NCBI GenBank assembly: GCA_947452325.1
Contig: CANGCZ010000112.1
Location: 1 to 5,764 of the forward strand
From: Comamonadaceae bacterium
GTDB taxonomy: Bacteria > Pseudomonadota > Gammaproteobacteria > Burkholderiales > Burkholderiaceae_C
Direction: 5' to 3'
DNA length: 5,764 nt
This document shows positions 1 to 5,764 of this stretch, in pieces. How positions within the stretch are numbered: the stretch's first letter is position 1; the number at the start of each line of letters is the position of its first letter. The notes under the pieces were generated by a model. That model searched no databases. It saw nothing but the letters and a program-made list of their open reading frames with translations, and was not told the origin of the DNA. A program made the translations under genes and the position numbers.

Positions 1-297
1 CCCGGACGTGAATCCATGAAGACCAGCATGGAAGAACTCATACACCATTTCAAATTGTTCACCGAAGGTTTTCATGTGCCTGAAGGCGAAGCCTATGCCG
101 CGGTCGAACATCCCAAGGGTGAATTCGGTATTTATTTGGTCAGTGATGGCGCCAACAAACCTTACCGTTTGAAAATCCGTCCACCCGGTTTCGCGCATCT
201 GGCGGCTATGGACGAGATGACGCGCGGCCACATGATTTCAGATACCGTCGCCATCATCGGAACCATGGACATTGTGTTTGGGGAAATTGACCGATGA
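1..297 (+). CDS. nuoD: NADH-quinone oxidoreductase subunit D, C-terminal part (5' end outside window)
   Basis: This is the 3' end of the complex I 49-kDa-type subunit, read in frame from base 1 to a TGA at 295-297. It gives 98 residues of a protein that is usually about 417 long. Visible family motifs are GRESMKTSMEELIHHFK at the start, then GEAYAAVEHPKGEFGIYLVSDG, shown here only in part: AVEHPKGEFGIYLVSDG, and YRLKIRPPGFAHL, ending in GTMDIVFGEIDR. NuoD belongs to the [NiFe]-hydrogenase large-subunit family but has lost the metal-binding cysteines; no cysteine occurs in this segment. In the assembled enzyme it sits in the peripheral arm on the cytoplasmic side and, with NuoB, forms the quinone-reduction pocket next to cluster N2. 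Its stop codon overlaps the nuoE start (ATGA), so the two are probably translationally coupled. Identity is secure; the only defect is truncation by the window edge. Confidence 0.97.
   Translation, partial: PGRESMKTSMEELIHHFKLFTEGFHVPEGEAYAAVEHPKGEFGIYLVSDGANKPYRLKIRPPGFAHLAAMDEMTRGHMISDTVAIIGTMDIVFGEIDR
280..284 (+). promoter_or_regulatory. Probable ribosome binding site of nuoE
   Basis: GGGGA lies nine bases upstream of the nuoE ATG and inside the final codons of nuoD (Phe-Gly-Glu). It is a reasonable Shine-Dalgarno match and supports the start that overlaps the nuoD stop. Confidence 0.5.
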
Positions 298-803
298 ATA
301 CCACCGTCGAACATTTTTCAACGCAAACCATGCAGCGTTTCCAGCATGAGTTGAACAAATACCCCGCCGATCAAAAACAGTCTGCGGTCATCGCGTGTTT
401 GTCTATCTTGCAGCAGGAAAACGGCTTTGTCACTCCGGCGCAGGAAAAAGCGCTGGCGGCGGTGCTGGACATGCCCGTCATGGCTGTGCACGAGGTTTTC
501 ACTTTCTACAACATGTTCAACCAAAAGCCCGTTGGACAATTCAAGATCAATGTCTGCACCAATCTGCCTTGTCAGTTGCGCGGCGGTCAAAAGGCGTTGG
601 AACACCTTTGCAAGAAATTGAATATTGAAGTCGGACAAACCACAACTGATGGCAAATTCACTTTGCAACCCGGCGAGTGCATGGGCGCTTGTGCAGATGC
701 GCCTGTTTTGTTGGTCAATGATCGCAGCATGTGCAGTTTCATGAGCCACGACAAATTAGATCAATTGATTGACGGCCTGCAACAGGCGGAGACCAAGCCA
801 TGA
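294..803 (+). CDS. nuoE: NADH-quinone oxidoreductase subunit E (24-kDa-type, 2Fe-2S cluster N1a)
   Basis: NuoE is a peripheral subunit of the NADH-oxidising module, bound to NuoF; its [2Fe-2S] cluster N1a lies off the main electron path near FMN. The 169-residue product has the usual length. Residues of about 10-80 form the helical N-terminal part (KYPADQKQSAVIACLSILQQ, then VHEVFTFYNMF), and about 82-165 form the thioredoxin-like ferredoxin fold. The four cluster ligands are present as C88 and C93 (CTNLPC) and C129 and C133 (ECMGAC), followed by ADAPVLLVND. The ATG at 294 is chosen because it overlaps the nuoD stop by four bases and has a GGGGA Shine-Dalgarno-like run at 280-284, nine bases upstream. 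The gene ends in an identical ATGA overlap with nuoF. No missing residue or frameshift is seen. Confidence 0.97.
   Translation: MNTTVEHFSTQTMQRFQHELNKYPADQKQSAVIACLSILQQENGFVTPAQEKALAAVLDMPVMAVHEVFTFYNMFNQKPVGQFKINVCTNLPCQLRGGQKALEHLCKKLNIEVGQTTTDGKFTLQPGECMGACADAPVLLVNDRSMCSFMSHDKLDQLIDGLQQAETKP
788..791 (+). promoter_or_regulatory. Probable ribosome binding site of nuoF
   Basis: GGAG lies eight bases upstream of the nuoF ATG, within the last codons of nuoE. Together with the four-base ATGA overlap it supports the start at 800 and re-initiation by ribosomes finishing nuoE. Confidence 0.55.
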
Positions 804-2170
804 ACGTGCAACAACTGTTGTCGCAATTCCAGGCCAAGGGCTTGGAGACTTGCTTTCACGGGCGTCATATCAACCCGCAAATCTATGACGGCCTCAACGG
901 TCGCAACTGGTCTTTGCAAGACTATGTCGCTCGCGGCGGTTACCAGGCTTTGCGCACCATACTCGGTTTGAACGGTGAGGCTGCTTGGACGCAAGACCAG
1001 GTGATTGCTTGCGTCAAAGAATCAGGCCTCAGAGGTCGCGGCGGTGCAGGTTTTCCCACTGGCTTGAAGTGGAGCTTCATGCCGCGTTTGTTCAACGGCC
1101 AAAAATACTTGGTCTGTAATTCAGACGAAGGTGAGCCGGGTACGTGCAAGGACCGCGATATTCTCGAATTCAATCCGCATATCGTGATTGAAGGCATGGC
1201 GATTGCCGCTTATGCCATGGGCATCAGCGTCGGTTACAACTACATTCACGGCGAAATTTTCCAAACCTACGAGCGCTTCGAAGTTGCACTTGATGAAGCG
1301 CGCGCTGCAGGTTTTCTGGGTGATCGCATACAAGGCAGTGAATTCAGTTTTCAATTGCATGCCGCCCATGGTTTTGGTGCGTATATTTGCGGCGAAGAAA
1401 CTGCATTGCTCGAATCCCTCGAAGGCAAAAAAGGCCAGCCGCGATTCAAACCACCGTTCCCTGCCAGCTTTGGTGTCTACGGCAAACCGACCACCATCAA
1501 TAACACCGAAACATTCGCGGCCGTCCCATGGATCATTCGCAACGGCGGCGCTGCATACCTGGCCTGCGGCAAACCGAACAATGGCGGCACCAAGATTTTT
1601 TCTGTCAGCGGTGATGTTGCATTACCCGGCAATTACGAAGTCCCCATGGGCACACCGTTTTCAAAGTTGCTCGAACTCGCCGGTGGCGTTCAAGGCGGGG
1701 CATTGAAAGCAGTGATTCCAGGCGGTTCCTCCGCGCCCGTGTTGCCTGCATCCATCATGATGGACATCACCATGGATTACGACGCCATTGCCAAAGCCGG
1801 GTCCATGCTCGGCTCGGGCGCTGTCATCGTGTTGAACGACACGCGCTGCATGGTGAAAAGTTTGCAAAGGTTGTCGGCCTTTTACATGCACGAATCTTGC
1901 GGCCAGTGCACGCCTTGCCGCGAAGGCACAGGCTGGTTGTCGCGCATGGTCGACCGCATAGAAACCGGTCACGGCAAACCGTCTGACATGGACTTGTTGG
2001 ATAACGTGGCAGAAAACATCATGGGCCGCACCATTTGCGCTTTAGGTGATGCAGCGGCCATGCCGGTGCGTGGCATGCTCAAACATTTCCGTCACGAATT
2101 CGAACACCACATCACGCACAAGACCTGCATGGTCTCGTCGCAGGCACACGCGAGCCATCACCATGATTGA
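800..2170 (+). CDS. nuoF: NADH-quinone oxidoreductase subunit F (51-kDa-type, FMN and NADH binding, 4Fe-4S cluster N3)
   Basis: NuoF is the entry point of electrons: it binds NADH and FMN on the cytoplasmic tip of the peripheral arm and passes electrons to [4Fe-4S] cluster N3. The 456-residue product shows the glycine-rich flavin/nucleotide motif GLRGRGGAGFPTGLKW (residues 76-91), NSDEGEPGTCKDRD (107-120), and YICGEETALLESLEGKKG (195-212). An SLBB-type domain spans about 264-300 (SVSGDVALPGNYEVP). The C-terminal cluster domain has ligands C367, C370 and C373 (ESCGQCTPC) and C413 (GRTICALGD), all intact. The ATG at 800 overlaps the nuoE stop by four bases and follows GGAG at 788-791 with eight bases of spacing. 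The last residues after KTCMV (446-456) form a small His-rich tail, SSQAHASHHHD, which overlaps the nuoG start region. NAD-reducing hydrogenase or formate dehydrogenase homologues share the fold, but the operon context settles it as complex I. Confidence 0.98.
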   Translation: MNVQQLLSQFQAKGLETCFHGRHINPQIYDGLNGRNWSLQDYVARGGYQALRTILGLNGEAAWTQDQVIACVKESGLRGRGGAGFPTGLKWSFMPRLFNGQKYLVCNSDEGEPGTCKDRDILEFNPHIVIEGMAIAAYAMGISVGYNYIHGEIFQTYERFEVALDEARAAGFLGDRIQGSEFSFQLHAAHGFGAYICGEETALLESLEGKKGQPRFKPPFPASFGVYGKPTTINNTETFAAVPWIIRNGGAAYLACGKPNNGGTKIFSVSGDVALPGNYEVPMGTPFSKLLELAGGVQGGALKAVIPGGSSAPVLPASIMMDITMDYDAIAKAGSMLGSGAVIVLNDTRCMVKSLQRLSAFYMHESCGQCTPCREGTGWLSRMVDRIETGHGKPSDMDLLDNVAENIMGRTICALGDAAAMPVRGMLKHFRHEFEHHITHKTCMVSSQAHASHHHD

Positions 2171-4262
2171 ATTGCAAATCGACGGCAAAACCGTGCAAGT
2201 GGCTGAAGGCAGCGTGGTGATTCAAGCGGCCGAACAGGCAGGCACGTTTATTCCGCATTTTTGTTACCACAAGAAATTGAGTATCGCGGCCAACTGCCGC
2301 ATGTGCTTGGTCGATATTGAAAAAGCACCCAAGCCCATGCCGGCTTGCGCTACGCCTGTCACGCAAGGCATGGTGGTGCACACCAAATCTGAGCGTGCCA
2401 TCAAAGCCCAAAAATCGGTGATGGAATTTTTGCTGATCAACCATCCTTTGGATTGCCCGATTTGTGACCAAGGCGGTGAATGTCAATTGCAGGATTTGGC
2501 CGTCGGTTACGGCGGCAGTGCCTCGCGTTACGAAGAAGAAAAACGCGTGGTGTTCCACAAGGATGTCGGCCCGCTCATCAGCATGGAAGAAATGAGCCGC
2601 TGCATACATTGCACGCGTTGCGTTCGCTTCGGTCAAGAGATCGCGGGCAGCATGGAACTCGGTATTTCTCAGCGCGGCGAGCATTCCGAAATTGAAGCCT
2701 TTGTGGGTGACACCGTTGACTCCGAACTCTCTGGCAACATGATTGACATTTGCCCCGTCGGCGCACTGACGAGCAAGCCGTTCCGTTACCAGGCACGCAC
2801 TTGGGAATTGAGCCGTCGCAAGTCCATCAGTCCGCACGACGCCACCGGCGCCAACCTGATTGTGCAAGTCAAAAACAACCGCGTCATGCGCGTGGTGCCT
2901 TTGGAAAACGAAGACGTCAACGAATGCTGGATTGCTGATCGCGACCGCTTCAGTTACGAAGCTTTGAACAGCGATGAGCGTTTAACTCAGCCTATGTTGA
3001 AGCAAGACGGTCAATGGATTACCGTCGATTGGTCTACCGCGCTTGAATACATTGCCAACGGCTTGCAACACATCAAGACAGACCACGGCGCTGCTGCGAT
3101 TGGCTGTCTGGCCAGCCCGCACAGCACGCTGGAAGAGTTGTATTTGGCCACCCAGTTCATGCGCGGCTTGGGCAGCGACAACATCGACAGCCGTTTGCGT
3201 GTCGCTGATTTCCAGCACGATGGCAAAGTGCGTTGGCTTGGCACTTCGGTCGCTTCGCTCTCGACACTCAATCGTGTCTTGGTCATTGGTTCCAATGTTC
3301 GCAAAGACCAGCCTTTATTGGCGCAACGTATTCGCCAGGCGGTTCGCCGTGGTGCCAAAGTCCACGCATTGAATGAACAAGCCTTCGACTGGGCCATGCC
3401 CTTGGCCGAAGTCTCTTTGGCTGACAGCGCCTTGTGGGTACAGGCCTTGGCTGATATCGCAGCCGCCGTCGCTCAGCATACAAACACACAAGCGCCAGTC
3501 CCCGGCAATGCAAGTTCTCCTGTGGCTCAAGCCATTGCAACTTCGATGTTGTCCGGCGAACGCAAAGCCGTGTTGTTAGGTAATGCAGCTGCGCATCATG
3601 AAAAAGCCTCAAGCTTGCTGGCTTTGGCGCATTTCATTGCAGAACATACCGGCGCGAGTGTCGGCTATCTGGGTGAAGCCGCCAACACCGTGGGCGCACA
3701 ACTGGTGAACGCGCGTCCCTTGCACGGCGGAATGAATGCAGCACAAATGTTGCAGGCTTCTGCTCTCAAAGCCATGTTCTTGCTGCACACAGAACCGGCG
3801 CATGACTGTGCTGTGACTTCCCACAAATTGACCAGTGTCGACATGGTCGTCACCCTGTCGCCATTCAAAACCAATCTCGACATCAGCGATGTCTTGTTGC
3901 CCATCTCGCCGTTCACCGAAACAGCCGGCACATTTGTCAACACCGAGGGCCGTGCACAAAGTTTCCATGGCGTAGTGAAACCGCTGGGTGACACACGTCC
4001 CGCTTGGAAGGTCTGGCGCGTCTTGGGCAGCATGATGAAACTGCCCGGCTTTGAATTGGAAAGCATAGAAGAAGTGCGCGCCATGGCCTTACCTCAAGAC
4101 ATAGCCTCGCATTTGTCCAACGCCACGCAAGCCAAAGTCGACCTGACACCTGCCAGCCACGCGCCGGTGAGCGCAGCCATTTACAGCTTGGACGCTTTGG
4201 TCAGACGTTCTCCTGCATTGCAACACACAGCAGATGCACATGAAGGACATGTTCATGGTTGA
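2163..4262 (+). CDS. nuoG: NADH-quinone oxidoreductase subunit G (75-kDa-type; clusters N1b, N4, N5)
   Basis: NuoG is the largest peripheral-arm subunit and carries electrons from N3 on NuoF toward NuoI. From the ATG at 2163 it has 699 residues. An N-terminal ferredoxin domain holds the [2Fe-2S] N1b ligands C34, C45, C48 and C62. The next domain holds N5 (H94, C98, C101, C107, in NHPLDCPICDQGGEC) and N4 (C147, C150, C153 and C197, in SRCIHCTRC and DICPVG). From about 214 onward it resembles molybdopterin oxidoreductases; in this family that domain has no cofactor and is structural. The extra N7 cluster ligands seen in E. coli and Thermus are absent (SISPHDATGAN at 221-231). The chosen start gives the normal MIELQIDGKTVQ opening; the frame stays open upstream to 2046, but that stretch lies inside nuoF and is unlike the family. 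The Shine-Dalgarno is weak (CGAG at 2151-2154), so coupling to nuoF through the 8-base overlap is likely. A Pro/Ala-rich linker lies at about 440-455, and the tail (688-699) is His-rich. Confidence 0.97.
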   Translation: MIELQIDGKTVQVAEGSVVIQAAEQAGTFIPHFCYHKKLSIAANCRMCLVDIEKAPKPMPACATPVTQGMVVHTKSERAIKAQKSVMEFLLINHPLDCPICDQGGECQLQDLAVGYGGSASRYEEEKRVVFHKDVGPLISMEEMSRCIHCTRCVRFGQEIAGSMELGISQRGEHSEIEAFVGDTVDSELSGNMIDICPVGALTSKPFRYQARTWELSRRKSISPHDATGANLIVQVKNNRVMRVVPLENEDVNECWIADRDRFSYEALNSDERLTQPMLKQDGQWITVDWSTALEYIANGLQHIKTDHGAAAIGCLASPHSTLEELYLATQFMRGLGSDNIDSRLRVADFQHDGKVRWLGTSVASLSTLNRVLVIGSNVRKDQPLLAQRIRQAVRRGAKVHALNEQAFDWAMPLAEVSLADSALWVQALADIAAAVAQHTNTQAPVPGNASSPVAQAIATSMLSGERKAVLLGNAAAHHEKASSLLALAHFIAEHTGASVGYLGEAANTVGAQLVNARPLHGGMNAAQMLQASALKAMFLLHTEPAHDCAVTSHKLTSVDMVVTLSPFKTNLDISDVLLPISPFTETAGTFVNTEGRAQSFHGVVKPLGDTRPAWKVWRVLGSMMKLPGFELESIEEVRAMALPQDIASHLSNATQAKVDLTPASHAPVSAAIYSLDALVRRSPALQHTADAHEGHVHG
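4238..4257 (+). other. Two overlapping, mutually exclusive small inverted repeats over the nuoH start site
   Basis: ACATG (4238-4242) and CATGT (4248-4252) are perfect complements around the five-base loop AAGGA, which is the Shine-Dalgarno core. CATGAA (4239-4244) and TTCATG (4252-4257) are also perfect complements around a seven-base loop, and this second stem would contain the ATG start at 4255-4257. The two stems share bases and cannot form together. They are short (five and six pairs) and may be chance products of repeated CATG words; a regulatory role is only an inference. Confidence 0.25.
4242..4247 (+). promoter_or_regulatory. Shine-Dalgarno site of nuoH, which decides its start
   Basis: The hexamer GAAGGA is a good match to the anti-Shine-Dalgarno core and lies seven bases before the ATG at 4255. 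It lies within the last codons of nuoG (His-Glu-Gly-His). The in-frame ATGs at 4234 and 4240 lie upstream of it, and the one at 4249 is only one base away, so none of them can use it. This favours 4255 as the nuoH start. Confidence 0.7.
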
Positions 4263-5337
4263 TACCTTTTTCAACCTGGGTGCTTCTTTGATCGCCGATG
4301 CATGGTGGGTCAAACTGGCATGGCCGGTGCTGTGGACGCTGATCAAAATCGTTGCCGTGGTGTTGCCACTGTTGGGTTGCGTTGCTTATTTGACTTTGTG
4401 GGAACGCAAGGCCATTGGTTTTACACAGATCCGTTTAGGACCTAACCGCACCGGCCCCGGTGGTTTGCTGCAACCCATAGCTGACGCGCTGAAAATCCTG
4501 ACCAAGGAAATTATTCTGCCTACCAAGGCCAGTTCGGGTTTGTTCTTTTTGGGTCCTGTCATGACCATCATGCCTGTCATGGCGGCATGGGCGGTGATAC
4601 CTTTCGGTCCTGAAGTGGTGTTGGCTGATGTGAATGCGGGTTTGCTGTTTCTCATGGCCATCACTTCGCTTGAGGTCTACGGCATCATCATCGCGGGCTG
4701 GTCTTCCAACTCCAAATACGCTTTTCTGGGCGCATTGCGCGCATCGGCCCAAATGGTGAGTTATGAAATCGCCATGGGCTTTTGTCTGGTGGTGGTGCTG
4801 ATGGTTTCCGGCAGCATGAACATCACTGACATCGTCATGGGTCAAAGCAAAGGCATGTTTGCCTCTCAAGGCGTGGGCTTTCTGTCTTGGAACTGGTTGC
4901 CCTTGCTGCCTATCTTCGTCATTTATTTCATCGCCAGTCTGGCCGAAACCAACCGCCACCCGTTTGACGTGGTCGAAGGTGAATCCGAAATCGTGGCGGG
5001 TCACATGATTGAATATTCAGGCATGTCATTCGCCATGTTCTTTCTGGGCGAATACGCCAACATGATTCTGGTGTCCACCATTGCTGCCTTGTTGTTTCTG
5101 GGCGGCTGGCTGGCGCCAGTTGACTCGGTTTACCTGGCTTGGGTGCCGGGTTGGATTTGGTTGTGCGCCAAAACATTCGTGGTCGTCACCATGTTTTTGT
5201 GGGTGCGCGCCACCTTTCCGCGTTTTCGCTATGACCAGATCATGCGCCTGGGTTGGAAGATTTTCATTCCGGTGACGCTGGTCTGGCTGGTCGTCATAGG
5301 CGCTTGGATGCAAACCCCTTGGAACATCTGGAACTGA
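4255..5337 (+). CDS. nuoH: NADH-quinone oxidoreductase subunit H (ND1-type membrane anchor)
   Basis: NuoH is the integral membrane subunit that joins the peripheral arm to the proton-pumping membrane arm and forms much of the quinone-access channel. The product has 360 residues from the ATG at 4255. About eight hydrophobic segments can be picked out, near residues 23-47, 98-116, 127-149, 168-186, 209-230, 259-286, 298-317 and 335-352. Family motifs are intact: LWERKAIGFTQIRLGPNR (48-65), LEVYGIIIAGWSSNSKYA (139-156), and the conserved cytoplasmic loop ETNRHPFDVVEGESEIVAGH (231-250), followed by EYSGMSFAMFF. The HPFDVV form of the loop is what I recall from beta-proteobacteria. The start at 4255 is preferred because GAAGGA lies seven bases upstream; an ATG at 4234 would add seven residues (MHMKDMF) and remains possible. 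The gene overlaps nuoG by eight bases, and its TGA shares one base with the nuoI ATG. Confidence 0.96.
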   Translation: MVDTFFNLGASLIADAWWVKLAWPVLWTLIKIVAVVLPLLGCVAYLTLWERKAIGFTQIRLGPNRTGPGGLLQPIADALKILTKEIILPTKASSGLFFLGPVMTIMPVMAAWAVIPFGPEVVLADVNAGLLFLMAITSLEVYGIIIAGWSSNSKYAFLGALRASAQMVSYEIAMGFCLVVVLMVSGSMNITDIVMGQSKGMFASQGVGFLSWNWLPLLPIFVIYFIASLAETNRHPFDVVEGESEIVAGHMIEYSGMSFAMFFLGEYANMILVSTIAALLFLGGWLAPVDSVYLAWVPGWIWLCAKTFVVVTMFLWVRATFPRFRYDQIMRLGWKIFIPVTLVWLVVIGAWMQTPWNIWN

Positions 5338-5764
5338 TGCAAAGACCTATGAGCACGCACACGTCCACCACACCCGCCACGCCTTTTTCCTGGGCGGATT
5401 TTTTCTCTAGTTTTTTGCTGCTGGAGTTTTTCAAAGGTTTTGCCATCACCGGCAAATACATGTTTGCGCGCAAAATAACGGTCCAGTTTCCTGAAGAAAA
5501 AACACCGCTGAGTCCTCGCTTTCGCGGTCTGCATGCATTGCGTCGCTATGACAACGGCGAAGAGCGTTGCATTGCTTGCAAACTGTGCGAGGCTGTGTGT
5601 CCGGCCATGGCCATCACCATTGAATCGGACGTGCGAGAAGACGGTTCACGCCGCACCTTGCGCTATGACATCGACTTGACCAAATGCATTTTTTGCGGTT
5701 TTTGCGAGGAAAGCTGTCCGGTTGACTCCATCGTCGAAACCCATATTTTTGAGTACCACGGCGA
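5337..5764 (+). CDS. nuoI: NADH-quinone oxidoreductase subunit I (2x 4Fe-4S, clusters N6a/N6b), 3' end outside window
   Basis: NuoI is the ferredoxin-like subunit that carries electrons from NuoG (N5) to cluster N2 on NuoB. The window holds 142 codons and ends inside the gene, probably about 30 residues short of the stop. Two classic 4Fe-4S motifs are complete: C78, C81, C84 and C88 (CIACKLCEAVCP), and C117, C120, C123 and C127 (CIFCGFCEESCP). Between the N-terminus and the first motif lie KITVQFPEEKTPLSPRFRG (46-64) and LHALRRYDNGEER (65-77), strongly conserved in the family. An amphipathic, Phe-rich segment (about 19-38) fits the helix that lies on the membrane surface. The start at 5337 forms TGATG with the nuoH stop; the in-frame ATG at 5349 (MSTHTS) is an alternative, and neither has a strong Shine-Dalgarno. 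The Ser/Thr/Pro-rich leader of about 16 residues is longer than in most NuoI but is a length I recall in Comamonadaceae. Confidence 0.96.
   Translation, partial: MQRPMSTHTSTTPATPFSWADFFSSFLLLEFFKGFAITGKYMFARKITVQFPEEKTPLSPRFRGLHALRRYDNGEERCIACKLCEAVCPAMAITIESDVREDGSRRTLRYDIDLTKCIFCGFCEESCPVDSIVETHIFEYHG

Noticed and set aside
318..749. A 143-codon minus-strand frame opposite nuoE
   Set aside because: It is opposite a complete, motif-intact nuoE, with no recognisable domain and no sign of independent expression.
2046..2162. In-frame upstream extension of nuoG by 39 residues
   Set aside because: The extra residues are Arg/Thr/Ser-rich and unlike the start of any NuoG, and the stretch encodes the conserved end of NuoF in another frame. 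The ATG at 2163 gives the normal N-terminus.
2112..2867. A 251-codon open frame on the minus strand across the nuoF/nuoG junction
   Set aside because: It lies wholly opposite nuoF/nuoG, which have intact family motifs. Its translation is rich in His, Arg and Ala with no recognisable domain, as expected for the complement of constrained coding sequence.
2925..2930. C255 of NuoG as a leftover N7 ligand
   Set aside because: Aligned on the DRxRF motif it is three residues out of register, and the other three N7 cysteines are absent.
4234..4254. Upstream ATG (4234) as the nuoH start, adding MHMKDMF
   Set aside because: Not excluded, but the best Shine-Dalgarno lies downstream of it and fits 4255 with seven-base spacing.
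4435..5004. A 189-codon minus-strand frame opposite nuoH
   Set aside because: It is the complement of membrane-helix codons, giving His/Gln/Arg/Asp-rich sequence with no motif or start signal.
5398..5446. T-rich runs after the nuoI start as a possible terminator
   Set aside because: They are Phe/Leu codons of the membrane-surface helix of NuoI, and I see no strong GC-rich stem before them. Termination here would cut the operon inside a conserved gene.

Overview
The window is a fully coding, plus-strand segment of a bacterial NADH:quinone oxidoreductase (respiratory complex I, NDH-1) operon, in the canonical order nuoD (3' end only), nuoE, nuoF, nuoG, nuoH, nuoI (5' part only). There is no intergenic space: each gene overlaps the next by 1 to 8 bases. 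I see no RNA gene, mobile element, CRISPR array, internal terminator or obvious internal promoter.

The proteins look betaproteobacterial and most like Burkholderiales, probably Comamonadaceae or near. The signs, judged from memory of these families and not from a search, are a short NuoG of about 699 residues with an NECWIADRDRF segment, a NuoH with the loop ETNRHPFDVVEGESEIVAGH, and a NuoI with an extra Ser/Thr-rich N-terminus followed by a core ending in SIVETHIFEYHG. Base composition is moderate (a little over half G+C in spot-checked lines), lower than many members of that family.

Layout: 1-297 is the C-terminal 98 residues of the quinone-pocket subunit NuoD. Bases 294-4262 encode the NADH-dehydrogenase module: NuoE (cluster N1a), NuoF (FMN, NADH site, cluster N3) and NuoG (clusters N1b, N4, N5). 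Bases 4255-5337 encode the membrane anchor NuoH, and 5337-5764 encode the two-cluster ferredoxin-like NuoI (N6a, N6b), cut by the window edge. Known pathway: NADH reduces FMN on NuoF, electrons pass N3, N1b, N4, N5, N6a and N6b to N2 on NuoB (outside the window), then to quinone at the NuoD/NuoB/NuoH interface, driving proton pumping in the membrane arm. All expected Fe-S ligands for the clusters encoded here are intact, so the locus looks functional.

I did not find a previously undescribed system. The modest points of interest are the gap-free overlapping gene chain, histidine-rich tails on NuoF and NuoG that coincide with the start regions of the next genes, and two mutually exclusive small hairpins over the nuoH start site.
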